Source: Massospora cicadina (lineage: Eukaryota > Entomophthoromycota > Entomophthoromycetes > Entomophthorales > Entomophthoraceae). From it: DNA of 64,000 bases. Below, in pieces: positions 32,564 through 44,300 of this stretch. Within the stretch, counting starts at the first letter, position 1, and each line of letters opens with the position of its first letter. The translations under genes were made by a program, and so were the position numbers. Below the pieces are notes generated by a model. It worked only from the letters and a program-made list of their open reading frames with translations, ran no database searches and was not told the origin of the DNA. The stretch spans positions 62,001-126,000 of the forward strand of contig JAKSZP010010595.1 in the NCBI GenBank assembly GCA_022478985.1, written 5' to 3'.

Positions 32564-34506
32564 CTTTAGATTTTATTTAAAAGAGGCAAGATGACCAGGG
32601 GATGGACATTTTCAGAACATGAAGAACTAAACTAAAAAAAATGAATGAACAAATCTACACAAACAAAGTGATTAACCGCACAAAAAGAGCAGGTGAAACA
32701 CAAGCAAACGAAAATCCAACCAACCAGGTGTGACAGCGACGAGTCGCTCATCCCACCATGGTGGAAGGGGAAGGGAGATCAGGTGGCTTACCCTTGTAAT
32801 TGGATTCCATATCAAAGGTAAGTGTGGGCCATGGCGGAGAGCAAAGGTGTGGGGTGATCAACGACATGGGGAACGATTTGGCTGATGGATGGTTGATATT
32901 TAAGCTTGCCTATATCAAAAATTGCCCATATGTATTTGAAATGCAGTCTTACACATAAATACAGATGAAAGGAAGCTCAGATAATAGAGCTGTGGTGGCG
33001 CGAGTGATTTTTGTCTTGGCCTGTGAAGCAGTAGCAACTTTCTTGATGGCTGCATTTTCATGTTTAGGGAGGTTTAGGATGTTATCTCTGAACTGCAAGG
33101 GTAAGGTCGGAGCAATTTTGGGATTAAGGATACCCTTGACAAGTATTGCTACTGAAGAATCAGTAATTTCATGGATGTTAGTGTTATCCAGGGTTTCAGC
33201 TGCAGCAACTGCGAGCTGGTGTTCAGAGTGGAATGCAGAGGCGTTCAGTTGGGGGCATAAAAATGCTGAGGGATCTAAATGGGGTGCTGTACCTGTATAA
33301 TTCTTCAATTGGGGTATTTGATTCTTCAATTACATAGCCCATTTCGTCAGTTATATTTAATGAAGTCCAAGGATTCAAATAATATTGGAAATTGGGGTTT
33401 GTGAAATTATGGGTTGTGGCTGTTTATTGAGGAATAACGTGGGATCAAAATGTTAACCATGCTGTCTCCCGATTGGTCAAAGTTCATGTGACAATGGACT
33501 GAAGAGGGGCCTGATTGGCAGCTGTGGGCGCTGCATTGGCTGCAGGTTTTGGGGTAGGAGGGAAGGATTGTACCCCATACCAGAAAAGAAGTGTGGTGTG
33601 TGGCATATTGGGGGCCAGATGGAGGCAATGCAGGTCTGGTGGAGCATCTGGATAGGGGAATTTACGCTTTGAGTGATCCAACCTGAGTCAGGGTATACAG
33701 ATAGTCCGCCCGCACTCAACACAGGCCCAGAAAGGGTGGTCAGGGGCATAGGGAATGAAGGTGTGGGGGAGAATCGACAAAGCAATTTTTTATAATTTGG
33801 GCTAATTGTGGCAAATGCCCAAGGCCCAGCAAGATGAGCGGCCCATTGGGGACCACAAACTGAAGAATGGGGTTGGAGCTGTATGAGCCAAACCTTCCAT
33901 CAGCTCCTGATGGAGCACCGCAGGGGGAAGGTGAGTGGGCAACCCCACAAACTGAACCACCTTAGTGGTGTCAGTGGGGGCCTTGTGCGCATTGTAGGGG
34001 ATAGGGGTGCCCTGAAAAACCATGGGACAGTGGCTGCAGTGGTAACGTCAGCTTCTCAGGGTAAGCTGAGAGAGTAAAGTACCCCTTATAGGGGTGGAAA
34101 TTGATAAATCTGGCTGGCAGCATCACTGCCTAGGCCATGTCAATAATGACTTTTCGTTATATGGGAATAATTTTCCATATTTGACATGAAGGCCAAAATG
34201 CAGCTGGGATCAAGATAGAATGAGTGGGCTGCAAGGCACTACCTGGGCACATGCCAGGTGGATGGCGAGATCCTTGGGCGGAATGGACTGACCCAATGTG
34301 TTATTGGGACTGGATGAGCCAGTCCAAACGCGTTTTTAAACTGGATGGAAAACGATGGGTGGGATTTTGCTGCTGCCCAACATGGGAGCAGCCAGCGGAG
34401 AATCTGAGGTCATTGGGAAGCAAACAGGGGAGCTTGTCGTAGGCTACTTATACTGTTTTTTACTTCCTTTTAATTAAAATCTCTCAAAAATTACTCATAG
34501 CGGAAA
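32564..34506 (-). mobile_element. ORF1-only retroposon, copy C (full length)
   Basis: 1943 bp, same strand and same protein as copy B. The 3' end on the minus strand, ATGTCCATCCCCTGGTCATC...TTTTAAATAAAATC, clearly matches the copy A and LINE 1 tail. The bracketing duplication is imperfect, so this is probably an older insertion than A or A'. Confidence 0.82.
32735..34413 (-). pseudogene. ORF1-like protein of copy C
   Basis: The start ATG at 34413 gives MTSDSPLAAPMLGSSKIPPI, then KRVWTGSSS and KDLAIHLA. Later come TKVVQFVGLPTHLPPAVLHQ and ELMEGLAHT (34023-33802), and the knuckle region near 33700-33660 (CIP-stop-LRLDHSKRK), where two Cys positions are lost. The C-terminal domain follows (FLCPQLNASAFHSEHQLAVA and KKVATASQAKTKITRATTAL, 33329-32949). 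Frameshifts and stops are numerous. The plan is the same as in copies A and B. Confidence 0.75.
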
Positions 34507-34522
34507 GAAAGATAAGACTCTT
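34507..34522. repeat. Candidate target-site duplication, right of copy C
   Basis: GAAAGATAAGACTCTT; see 32548-32563. Confidence 0.65.
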
Positions 34523-34949
34523 ATTTAATTAATATATGGAAGATTCATCTAAAGATATGTACCCCCTTATAATGATCTTAGGGTGGGTCTTGTCAGGAGA
34601 GTCAGATTTCAAATCCAATTATAACAAAAACTTAGCAATCTAATAAGTCAACCCTTGACCAAAAGAAACCACTTCCCAATCAAACTATTAATCAAACCTT
34701 AACTTTCAAGGATATATAGGGTTTTTAAGTTAAAGGCTCTATCTTTAAGATGTTCAATAAATTCAAAAACTTAATACAAAGCTCTATTGAAATTTTAGGT
34801 TTTTATCTTACTGATCAAAGCACAATTTCCTGTTGAAGGCATGTATTATATAGATTATAATTATCCTTTGGATATATAAAGTAAGTACGCTCTATCATAA
34901 CTATCTTAGTAATAAATGCCAAATTTCACATCTTCCTTGGTGTCATGGA
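34523..34949. other. Unassigned AT-rich spacer
   Basis: No gene seen. It is possibly the outer end of the old LTR that holds copies B and C. A run of simple AT-rich sequence is the only visible feature. Confidence 0.35.
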
Positions 34950-35311
34950 AGCAGAAAATAAAATTGAGACTGGCCTGTCAGTCATAGTGCATAAACACCC
35001 AGAAAGCAACCCAGAATTTCGGGGACATTGTCATCCAAATGACCTTTATTGGGCGGGGAGAGAAGCTATTAGGGGCAGCGACTAACAACCACCGCCACCT
35101 TAATCCTACTAGTAACCAAACTTTGATCGCCCCAGTGGCAGTGTATTCCACCGCAGTTAAATCCATGGGACCCACAGAGGACCCTGATTTCTCTGAGGTG
35201 CCACGATTTGTTGATTGTGCAGCGAGTTCACAGAACCTCACCAACAAGTAGAAATGATCTCCAACAGTAAACGTACATATTGACGCCAGAGGCGTCCACA
35301 AGTAGGAACAC
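34950..35311 (-). repeat. Fragment of element 4-type 5' interior
   Basis: Matches 55500-55875 over its whole length, starting at AAATAAAATTGAGACTGGCC and including AATGATCTCCAACAGTAAA. In element 4 the matching piece lies just inside the 5' LTR. The minus strand has an open 107-codon frame (VGDHFYLLVRFCELAAQ...) partly mirrored in element 4 (VGDHLSLLGEF). It is probably the start of a Gag-like protein, without a recognised domain. Confidence 0.65.
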
Positions 35312-35919
35312 CTCCTGTTAAATCTGAGAGCTTTACTCTTATAATTTGTAGCTCGCTTCAGCTCCCTTGTTCAACTGCACGGGCTCTTGGTAAAAGCGTT
35401 GATTAACTATTAATATTGACTGAACTAAGGTAGTTTTATTTAAAGACTACTACTTAAGTTGAGTGCTCTTAAAGTCAAGTTAAGTGTTATGTCCATCACT
35501 AAACAGGCGCAATCTCTTCTTGAAGATATCTCTAAACAGAAAGGGCATCAAGCCTAATACCTTATGATATGTTGGCAGAGATCTGATAACAAATAATTTA
35601 TACTAATGATATCTAATCCTTACACACTTATACCAAAGAGTAGACTAAACAACTAATGCATATATAATTAAGCTTTCATCCCATAATGATCTGCTATATT
35701 AAGAAAAACAAGGGGTCATAAGGAACTTCAGGGCCCAACGCTTCTCTTGGCGCCCCAATTGGAAGGGGTGCCATCACTGATGAATTAACCCTCCAGGTTC
35801 ACACATAAAGATAATCTTCCTTATAATTTCTAAGCGGATTCCCTTATCAAATACTCAATACAACCTTTTTGGGTTAAAATTTAAAATCTGTCCTAAGCCT
35901 TTGCTCGACCCCATTTTAG

Positions 35920-36515
35920 GACAACGTCATCTTCTATGAAGGTCAGGGCCTTCAAAGGCTATTTGATTACTAGTTGAACGTGGGTCTAGCGGAATCTTTT
36001 AGGGACTAGGTCCTAAGGAAGTCTCTCAACGGAAATTTACCATAGAGGCTACTCTTTTCACTTTGAGCAAACAAGGTCTTCTATAAACATAGGCAAATTT
36101 AAACACTAGGTATACCAACTAAGAGATCTGATGGTTATTTTATTAATCAAAATTTAGAGATATTTATAGGCATAGAGATATTCTGTTTTGCCCAAGGGAA
36201 ACTTTGTGTGATAATTGGGAATGAGTAGGGTAAGGTGATAACTTTGCTGATGTGGCAGGTGGCATAGGTTTTCTTTGAATCAGTCTCTTTAGCTAGGGTG
36301 GCTAATTCTGTGGACCTCCAAATGGCAAGATCTTCATTAGCTGCTCAGTGCCTTTGTTAGTAAAGTCAGTGAGTCCTTCCAGAAGTTGAGTTTCCTTTCA
36401 CCCATCTAGGTTTTTGTTATCCTTCTTAATGAAGTGGTTAGGATTTTCTGCTTTTACCGGAGTAGCCAGGGTTCAATTCCCACTCAGGTCTGTCCAATTC
36501 TCATGATTCTCAATA
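35920..36515 (+). mobile_element. 596-bp insertion in the element 5 LTR, with tRNA-like 3' end
   Basis: Absent from the partner LTR at 49580-49605. The edges carry CCCATTTTAG (35910-35919) and CCCATTTAG (36516-36524), a likely 9-10 bp duplication. There are no LTRs, no terminal inverted repeats and no ORF. The tRNA-like segment lies near the right end. It is a SINE-like or other non-autonomous insertion, type uncertain. Confidence 0.6.
36420..36490 (+). pseudogene. tRNA-Glu-like sequence (degenerate)
   Basis: TCCTTCTTAATGAAGTGGTT has the acceptor and D-arm layout of eukaryotic tRNA-Glu. The anticodon arm TTCTG-CTTTTAC-CGGAG keeps five base pairs, with loop CTTTTAC where tRNA-Glu(UUC) has CTTTCAC, one C-to-T change. 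A perfect B-box GGGTTCAATTCCC follows. The acceptor ends no longer pair and the outer T-stem is mismatched, so it is not a working tRNA. Confidence 0.6.
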
Positions 36516-36963
36516 CCCATTTAGTAATTTTACTAGGTTAACAACCTGCTTAGGTGATGGAACTCTTATTTATAAACAACAGTATTAAAGCTTTAAAGTT
36601 TAACTTGAAACTTGTTTATCTCAGGCAGTATACATCATCAGGTAACCCATAAGACCCATCACTCAATCAGTGAATAAACCCAATTGACTTTAAAAAGTTT
36701 ATCAAGTTTTTATTAATTTAACCAACAAATTTATCACTTGTTAATTTATGGGGATCCCTGATGAAACATTACCAATTTGATAGATCAAAACTTGTCAAAT
36801 TACTAGATACTCATTCAGGATAATACTCCAAACAAAAGTTGCATAAGTAATGGATAGCTCCCACAACCACTATCAAGTTAAATACCCTAATGGAGCAGCC
36901 AATTTAGTTTAATTGGTTAATCTGGGTAATGTGGGAATATAAAAATCCCAACACATCCCCCTC

Positions 36964-37497
36964 TTGACCAAATTATCTAGTGATGAAGATTTTCTGGAAG
37001 TATATGATGCTTTTATCCTGACTGATTCAACCAGTATATTTAAATTTGAGTTCTCTTGGTTCATCTCCTTTCCTTGTTTGATGAATCACTGGGAAGTCCT
37101 TCTTCTTAGTGCATTTCATTTCCATGTACTCCTCATTGCCGCCTCCAAGGAGCAATGTTCCCATGGCCCCAAGCCATGCCAGCCTAGTTTAGGTGCTCTT
37201 GTCAATAAAAGTTTATAAAGCCTGTATTCCCCCAATAAGGGTTATATGTCACTTCATCTTATAAAGGAATCTCATAGGAAGCTTCTCTAAGTCCTTAGTC
37301 CCTGTATTCCCTCAGGATGCCCTTCATTTATTAAACCTTATTCCAGAAAATCCGGTTTTAACCAGTCCTCATTCTGCAAATATGCTCCTTTATTCTAGAG
37401 ACTCAGGACTACTTACAGTAGACCCAGTTTCATCTCAAGTTTGTCCTATTGATAACATAATAGAACACGACCAGATGATTTTTGATGGTGGTAAATA
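36964..37497 (+). pseudogene. Plus-strand (ambisense) ORF of element 5, unknown function
   Basis: The first piece begins directly after the polypurine tract (MTKLSSDEDFLEVYDAFILT, 36964-37218). After a frame change it continues to 37497 (DALHLLNLIPENPVLTSPHS, LLYSRDSGLLTVDPVSSQVC), stopping at TAA just before the repeat block at 37500. Position, strand and the LS-x-D-x-x-x-F/V start parallel the plus-strand ORF of element 1, though this copy is shorter (about 175 codons against about 370). No domain recognised. Confidence 0.45.
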
Positions 37498-37499
37498 AA

Positions 37500-37810
37500 A
37501 TCAATACCTAATATTTTTATTTTATACTTATATATATAATCTTCATGTTTTTATATTAGATCATTTTTTTTGTAATTTTTTCTTAGATTATCTTTCTTTT
37601 TTGCAATATGACTTAACCTATAAGTTGGTTCAGAGGTACATCATTTCTTTTCACCTAATTTGGTTTCAAAGTTCATTTTTTGAACTTAGCCACCTATCAT
37701 GGTTCAGCGGTTCCCCTGGGACTTAACCAACACCAGAACTTAGCCTATCTTTAGTAGGTTCAGTGGTCCTATGAAGAAATTGCAACTTATTATTCACCTA
37801 GATCCAATAA
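37500..37810. repeat. GGTTCAGAGGTCC repeat block, element 5 copy
   Basis: A T-rich tract followed by TTGCAATATGACTTAACC, TTGGTTCAGAGGTAC, CATGGTTCAGCGGTTCCC and TAGGTTCAGTGGTCC, in the same order as R1 and R2 of element 1. It again lies between the plus-strand ORF and the integrase end. Confidence 0.7.
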
Positions 37811-37839
37811 TTGGGATGTTTTGTATAGACAAGTTAAAT

Positions 37840-38960
37840 CCAACCATCCACAATGTTCTTGATCATGTAGGCATCACTCACTGTATTGGCGACCACCTTG
37901 AATAGACCTGACCACAAAGTATCCAACTTTTTTCTTCTCTAAAATTTATGTGTGTTACAATAGGATAACTTATCCTTCACATGGTACTCTTTTTTTACTA
38001 ATAAATTTTTGTCATCCATCATTTTGAATTGAATACTTTTCTAAAAAGTGGTATTGAATTCCTGAGATTTCAGTTCAATCTTAATTCTTGCCAGTCATTT
38101 CAGGTGTTTCTTGAAATACATCCCCAGATGCTGGTTCTATAGTAATATTAAAAATTGGTGTTAATGCTGCTCTTCATCCATATAGTAGTCTATATGGCGT
38201 TTTTCTGTCAAATAAAAAATGAAATGTAGGCGATGTAAGCAACTTAGGTAAGTTCCCTAGGTGGAAATTTTCCCTGCGTTTAATTATCTTATATTTGCGC
38301 CTAGCATTCCATTTACTCGTTCTACTTTTCCATATTTTCTGGCTGATATGGTATGGATATCACTCCTCTGATTCCCACAAGCTCGTTTAGCCATGAGATC
38401 ATTTAGAAGGTGAAATCGGTTCCATTGTGACTGAATAAATCTTGAGGACAAAATGCAAGTACACATTTTTTGGTCAAAAGATGGATCTCGCCATGCTTGT
38501 AGTATCCACTATGCTCAAGGCTTTGATTTCTACCCATCTATTCAGATGGTATATTGCCACTATGATGTATTTTGTTCCTGTACTGATACTCAGGGTCCCA
38601 TCACGTCTATTGGCACCATGTACCACATGAACCCAGGCGTACTAGCTGGTATCCTGTTATGTTCTTATGAGGCTTGTGGAGTTGGAATTACACGCAACAG
38701 GCTAGGTAGTTAGAGACATCATAGTTGATGGATTCCTAGTAGTAGTACTAACTATATAGTCCATGGTTTTCCTTAGCCACCCTGGACAACAACTTTGTGT
38801 GTGGCTCAGATAATTTCTGCGCGTTCTGACGGTTTTGGGAATAAAAACCAATTTTCATCAATCAATTTGTATAATTAGCCCATTTTTCATCCTGGTGTTT
38901 TCCAATACTTTCTTTAGTGCACCTTGAATCTCTTGGGGCTCATCCCCAATATTGTAAAAT
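37840..38960 (-). pseudogene. Integrase of element 5 (remnant)
   Basis: Nucleotide similarity to 2890-3990 of element 1 is continuous. On the minus strand 38466-38284 ends ARKYGKVERVNGMLGANIR, matching the YRPEMNGLVEQVNGML segment of element 1. The C-terminal GPF-type segment is at about 37930-37850. There are no long frames; it is heavily mutated. Confidence 0.7.
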
Positions 38961-41180
38961 TACACTCTGGAATATATCATCCACTTTATGATAGACGACT
39001 TGGAAAGAAGGCGATCTTGATAATTTTTCAGCCATCTAATGTGCTGCTAAGGCTTGGTGTATTATCTCAAAATTTGTAGTCTTGTAAGTATAAAGCCTGA
39101 CCGGACAATCGCCTTTTTGTTATCTTTAGTTTATGGAGCCAGTGTAAAAATGAGTGGTCAGTCACTAAAGTCTGTTCCATGGATATACACTCTGTTCTGC
39201 TTACATGCTTGAATTACCATGAGGCATTCATGCTCCATAATGGTTAGTTTCTTTCTGATTACGTTAGAGTTCTGCTCACATAGGCCACCAGCTGTTCTTC
39301 CCTATAGTCATCCACTTGAATTAAAATGACATTAATCTCTGTCAATGAAGCCTTTTTTGGGTGATGAAAACCCATCTAAAATTTGGTACTTTAAGGCTTG
39401 ACTGGTCATCAAATAATGGTGTAAGTTATTAAATGTTTCCTGAGCCTCATCATTCCACACGAATCCTTTTTTCAAATCCTTCAATAAAGTGAAACAATGG
39501 CTCTGCAATTTTTGGAAAAACCTTTATTAATCAGCGTTGGTAGCTGACTATACCCAGAATATTGTGATTTCCTGAATGCACTTTGGGATTGACATCTTTT
39601 TAGTTGATATAATCTTCTGAAGCTGGGGTTGCATCCTGATGGAGTTTATCTTAAACCCCAAGTACTCAGGCTCTCTCTCAAAGAAATGCAATTTTCTTGG
39701 TTTAATACTCAAGTTTGTCATCGCCATGCACTTGAACAATTCTTCTAAGTCTTCAATGGTCCGTGAATTTCCTTCTGAATAAATTTTATCATCCAGATAT
39801 ATTGATATGCAGTATATCTTTAAATCTTTGAGGATAGAGTCCATTGCTCTCTGGAATGTCACTGCCACGTTGCACAATCCTGGGTCATTCAGGTCAGCTG
39901 GTACAGTCCCTGTACAGTAATTAATGTACATTTTTTTAATCCTCCTTTAATAAATTGATTTGCCAATATCCCAACATTATGTTTATCATTAAAAAATAAG
40001 AGATGTTTCCTAGACAATTGAGCACGGATTCAATTCTTGGCAGCAAATAATAGTTTTTCTTAGTGATTTTGTTAATTGTGAAAATTGGTTGCTACTTAAT
40101 TGATCTACTATTCTTTTTCAAAATTAGGATCAGACTCACCCATGACTTGTGATGGAATGAGAAGCCCATGGTCAACTAGCTTGCTGCTTTCTTCCATGAC
40201 CACAGCTTTGGTAGCTCATGACTGGAAGACAGGTCTCATCCTTATCACCTGATGTTTCCCAGTGTCAACCTTATGGATCAAGTCTTCGAAAATCCCAAAT
40301 CATAGTCATCTTGGGCAATTATCATCCAATATTTCTCAAATAATCAGTGAAAATCTTCTTGCTGCTGCTCTGATAATTCACCCAGCTGCTATCATCTGAA
40401 AAAAAGTTGGCTTTTGAAGCATCCACTGTTAATCCCATCTCAGATAATTTCTAAAGTCATGGAATTTACTAATTTCCGTCATAAGGATAAAATGTAGAAA
40501 TGCGATGACTTGATTATTCTATAACAGTATCAGTTTTTCTCCCAGATTAGCTAGTAAAACACTTATTTCTCTGTATCCCAGAATAATAATCTATAGCACT
40601 AATTATGGCTCATTTCTTGATTTCCTTCATGAGCTGATGACTTCTCCATATAATTGCTCAAGGACCTCAAGGATTAACCCTATGTTAACAATTGATTTGC
40701 ATTCCAAGTGGTATATAGTTCATCATTTTGGCTCTCAATGGTAACCCACAATTTTCTAGGAACTCCTTTGGTTTTCCCTCCATTTTTGTCCAATTAACTT
40801 ATACTGGATGGAAACGATGCCATCATTGTAAATCAATCTTAAAAAAAGTTCTTCTTTGTCAGCGGCGGTTCTCCTTCCTGCTGATATACCAAGGTCAGGG
40901 TTTTCCCAAAAAAGGACAGGGTATTCTCCTTTAAATCACATTTACTCCAAACTTTCTCAGGATTCTGTTCTTATAATATGTCACAATTCTTATTAGCCAA
41001 CACTATGGCAGAAGCTGATACCACAAGCAATCTGATTTTGAGTGGCAGTGCACTTTAGGCTCCACGTGATATTGTAATATCTGGCTGACTGTTTAATATT
41101 CCTTCTGGTGTTCTAATTACAGCAACATCTTTAAGTTTTTGTGTGACCATTAGGTAATCCAGTGCCAGCAACATTGCAGG
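38960..41180 (-). pseudogene. RT and RNase H of element 5 (remnant)
   Basis: The 39931-39548 frame reads LCNVAVTFQRAMDSILKDLK, CISIYLDDKIYSEGNS and LEELFKCMAMTNLSIKPRKL, i.e. the RT palm with Y-L-D-D intact and the start of the thumb. RNase H similarity lies at about 39200-39470, and the RT fingers at about 40050-40200. The gene stops being recognisable at about 41180, where LINE 2 begins. Confidence 0.75.
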
Positions 41181-41352
41181 ATTAAATATAAGGTACTGTT
41201 TCCGCCACACTGGGGCTGCAAAGACCTAAGAACCACTAATGTGGGCCCAACTATGGGTGGGGTGAATCAAACCACCCCAAAACTTAAATATTCCTCACTG
41301 TTTAGTATTCCAGGTAGCAAAACTACTACCATGTTCAGAGTTATGTCTCCTA

Positions 41353-44300
41353 TTACTTACTGTGAGGAATGAGACCAGACTGACCCCCAAGTTGGACTTT
41401 TTTTGAGAAAAGAGGAATGCCATAGCTTTCCACAGCTATTTCTAGCCATCGCTTGATTATGGCCTGGGAGCTTGTTGCCTCAATTCCTTCTGAAGGGAAG
41501 CAACGTTGGTTTATGGAAAGCCATAGCCTATACTTCACCTCCCCCATATCGTGCACCAGATCATGAACCCCTCCTTGTCTACAAAACAGACTTGGAGGAG
41601 CATATGCAGTCAGGATCTGTGGCCGCGAGAGTTCACCAGAGGATAACTTACACCTGGTTGGTATGCTTCATACCATAGTAGTCACTTCTCAAACAGCATC
41701 TGCTGCCGGTATTATAATGAAGATGTGTTTTACTGTCTCCTCCCATCTGCACACTTTACAGGCATACAGAAATTAATCCTAATTATGCTCAATTTACTTA
41801 CGTAGAGTCGCCTCAGTGACCAAGATGTTGCTAAGGATTTGGAAGAGAAAGTTCTGAATTGGCATAGACCAGCATCCCTTAACTCTCCTCCCCCAAAGGT
41901 CCATCAGGTCAGATCGCATTTTGCAAGTAATCCAGGATAAGTACTTCAAGCATAGCTCTCTGTCTTTTAACTTCCAGAACCTAGCAGTTGTGAACTCTGA
42001 GAGGCAGACACCATCACCACCTTCCACCTTTAGTCAGTCTAAAAGGACGAAGACGCTTTTCATCTGGAGCATCTCCAGCCTTCTCTTCCTTGAAGAAACA
42101 ACCACGGATCCTGCTCTCCCTGACCTTCTGAACAGGCTTCCCCAGCCTTTAATGCAGTCAGAGAAGGAATTGCTTTTCACCAGCATGAAGTATGTTCAGT
42201 TGCTTCCACAACATCCCATGCCTTCCTTACCAGCCCCTTAGAGTCACAGCAATATTATTAGCTGCTTCCACCCTAAGCACTCTTTGGCCATCTCCATCAA
42301 GGAGGTACCCCCAGTGAACCGCCCCCACAAAGTGCTTGAAGCCTTTCACAGACGAGGTTTTATTTCCAGTCCCCAAGCTCTTCCCCAAAGGGGAATCTCC
42401 CAGATCTTTCAATGGTCCACTCTCTACCCTCTAATCTACCCTTGTTGCCTGCCCAAGCTTTAAAGTAATCCTTTCAATAGCATGGTAGGCTCCCCGCGCT
42501 TGGGATGGCCCATTTATTGATGTCCCAGATGACACCAAGATCAGTGTTTGTTACGTAGTAGCAAGCATTAGAAAGTTAATCCTCCATTATTGGAGCCCAA
42601 CAAATGGACTTTTCCCCCTAAGCAATCCATACAATTAACTTCAACTGAAGTGCTTTGATCATAATCCCAACGTTAATTAGTACGATACCCCTTCTTTACA
42701 TCCTGACACAAGTTAGAGAAACTGGTTTTTAACGCCCACCCTCTCCAAATGAACTGGATAACCGAACTCTGAATTCTTCTGATGGAAGATGCCAGCAGTG
42801 GAACAAATCTGGAAATGTACCATAGTTTGGAAAGAATAAAAGTGTTCATAACACTGGACCCTTTCCCAATGATAAGTTGAGCCATTGCCATTTCCAAACC
42901 GCTTTTTAGGGTCAACTTCAAGTTTGAGCCAAATTTTGTGCGGCAACACCCACCCAGGGATGGGACATCCAAGGTAAATAAACTCTTTCCCTGTTGCCAT
43001 CCATTGGGATCGAGCTCTTTGGTACCACATCCAACGCCGCCGTTCTACTGATGGTACAAGCCCTATTTTGACAGATTAACCTTCAAGTTGCTTGAGTTCT
43101 GGTACATCATGAGAATGTTCACCAATTTCTCTTCCTCTGACAAAACATAGTCCACATATCATCCGCAATCATTAAGCAGGAGTACTCCTCGCCTTTGATG
43201 GTAGATTTCTCCAGTCTGTCTTTCTGAAGCCATTGAATGGGTCTCTATTGCAAGAACAAACATCAATGGAGATAGAGGGTCTCCCTATCTCTCTCCTACA
43301 CACCTTAAATGGGTGAGAGAGGACCCCATTGTGTTTGACAACCAAAGAAGCTTCCCCAGCAAATCGCTTTAAGCAGTTAACAAGCACCTTTTGATTCCAC
43401 CCTAATTAATAATTTCCTATAGAACTCATGATTTACCCAATTATACGCCTTCTCTTGATCAAGGATAAGTAGCTACCCCTTTGGTTATAATGTTTACTTG
43501 TACACTCTTCTATCAAGTAAAGCAGCATCAAATGTGAGTAATTTAGCGTCCTGGGATAAATCCATTCTGCTCTTTCTGATAACGTCCACCACAACCCTCT
43601 TTAGATGATTGGTTAGGATCTTTGTTAAACTTATAGTCAAAGTCAAGCAGAGTCAAAGCTGATAGTTCCCCATGAGGGAGGGATCGTCCTTCTTATACAA
43701 CACCACCAGCTTATTAAAAACCCCAACTCAATTGCACTGGAGACTAAGAGATTTTTTTAGACCTCAGCAAGCATCGCATACATTTCTGCCTGAAACAACT
43801 TGTATAACTCAAGGCTAACCCATCCTCCCCAAGATCCTTGCCAGTCTTTACTTTGCAGATGGCGTCTGACACCTCTGACTTGCAAATCTTGCTACATAGT
43901 TGCTGCTAAGTCTCCTTCAGCAGTACCCCCAGTCCGCTTGTGAGTACTTAGATTGCCTCTGGGACATTCTCTGAGGGACATAAAGGTCCTCATAGTAGTA
44001 CTTGGACACTTCAGCCATGTGAAATGCATCCTTCACCTCAACACCCCTCATCACAGAATGACAAGATCCTTGCCAAGGGTCTAAACGCCCTAATTCTTTG
44101 TGTAGTAGAGCCACATTGCTGTTCTAGTCCTCATCCCACCTATATTTCCTTTGTTTGAGGTAATACACCTTGAAGGCTCCCATCAATTTTACATACAAAA
44201 TAGCTTTGGCCATGGAGGCAGATGCCCCCATGACCGCAGCCTGCTTGCAGGTACTCTCAAAGCTCCTCTCCAAGGTTTCAAACCTCGAAAGCATGGTCCC

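Larger units (their letters stand above)
35347..36953 (-). repeat. 3' LTR of element 5, with an internal insertion
   Basis: Begins TGTAGCTCGCTTCAG and ends AATCCCAACA, and is followed by CATCCCCCTCTTGACC, a polypurine tract complement. It matches 49025-50030 in order (GTTCAACTGCAC, GATATCTCTAAACAGA, CTCTTGGCGCCCC-like, TTAACAACCTGCTTAGG). It is longer than its partner because of the insertion at 35920-36515. Confidence 0.85.

Noticed and set aside
34950..35311. Dispersed ~360-bp repeat as a SINE
   Set aside because: No convincing A/B boxes. The second copy (55500-55875) lies just inside the element 4 LTR, so it is a piece of that element's interior.
36420..36490. Functional tRNA gene
   Set aside because: The acceptor stem does not pair and the T-stem has mismatches, so it is called a tRNA-like relic only.
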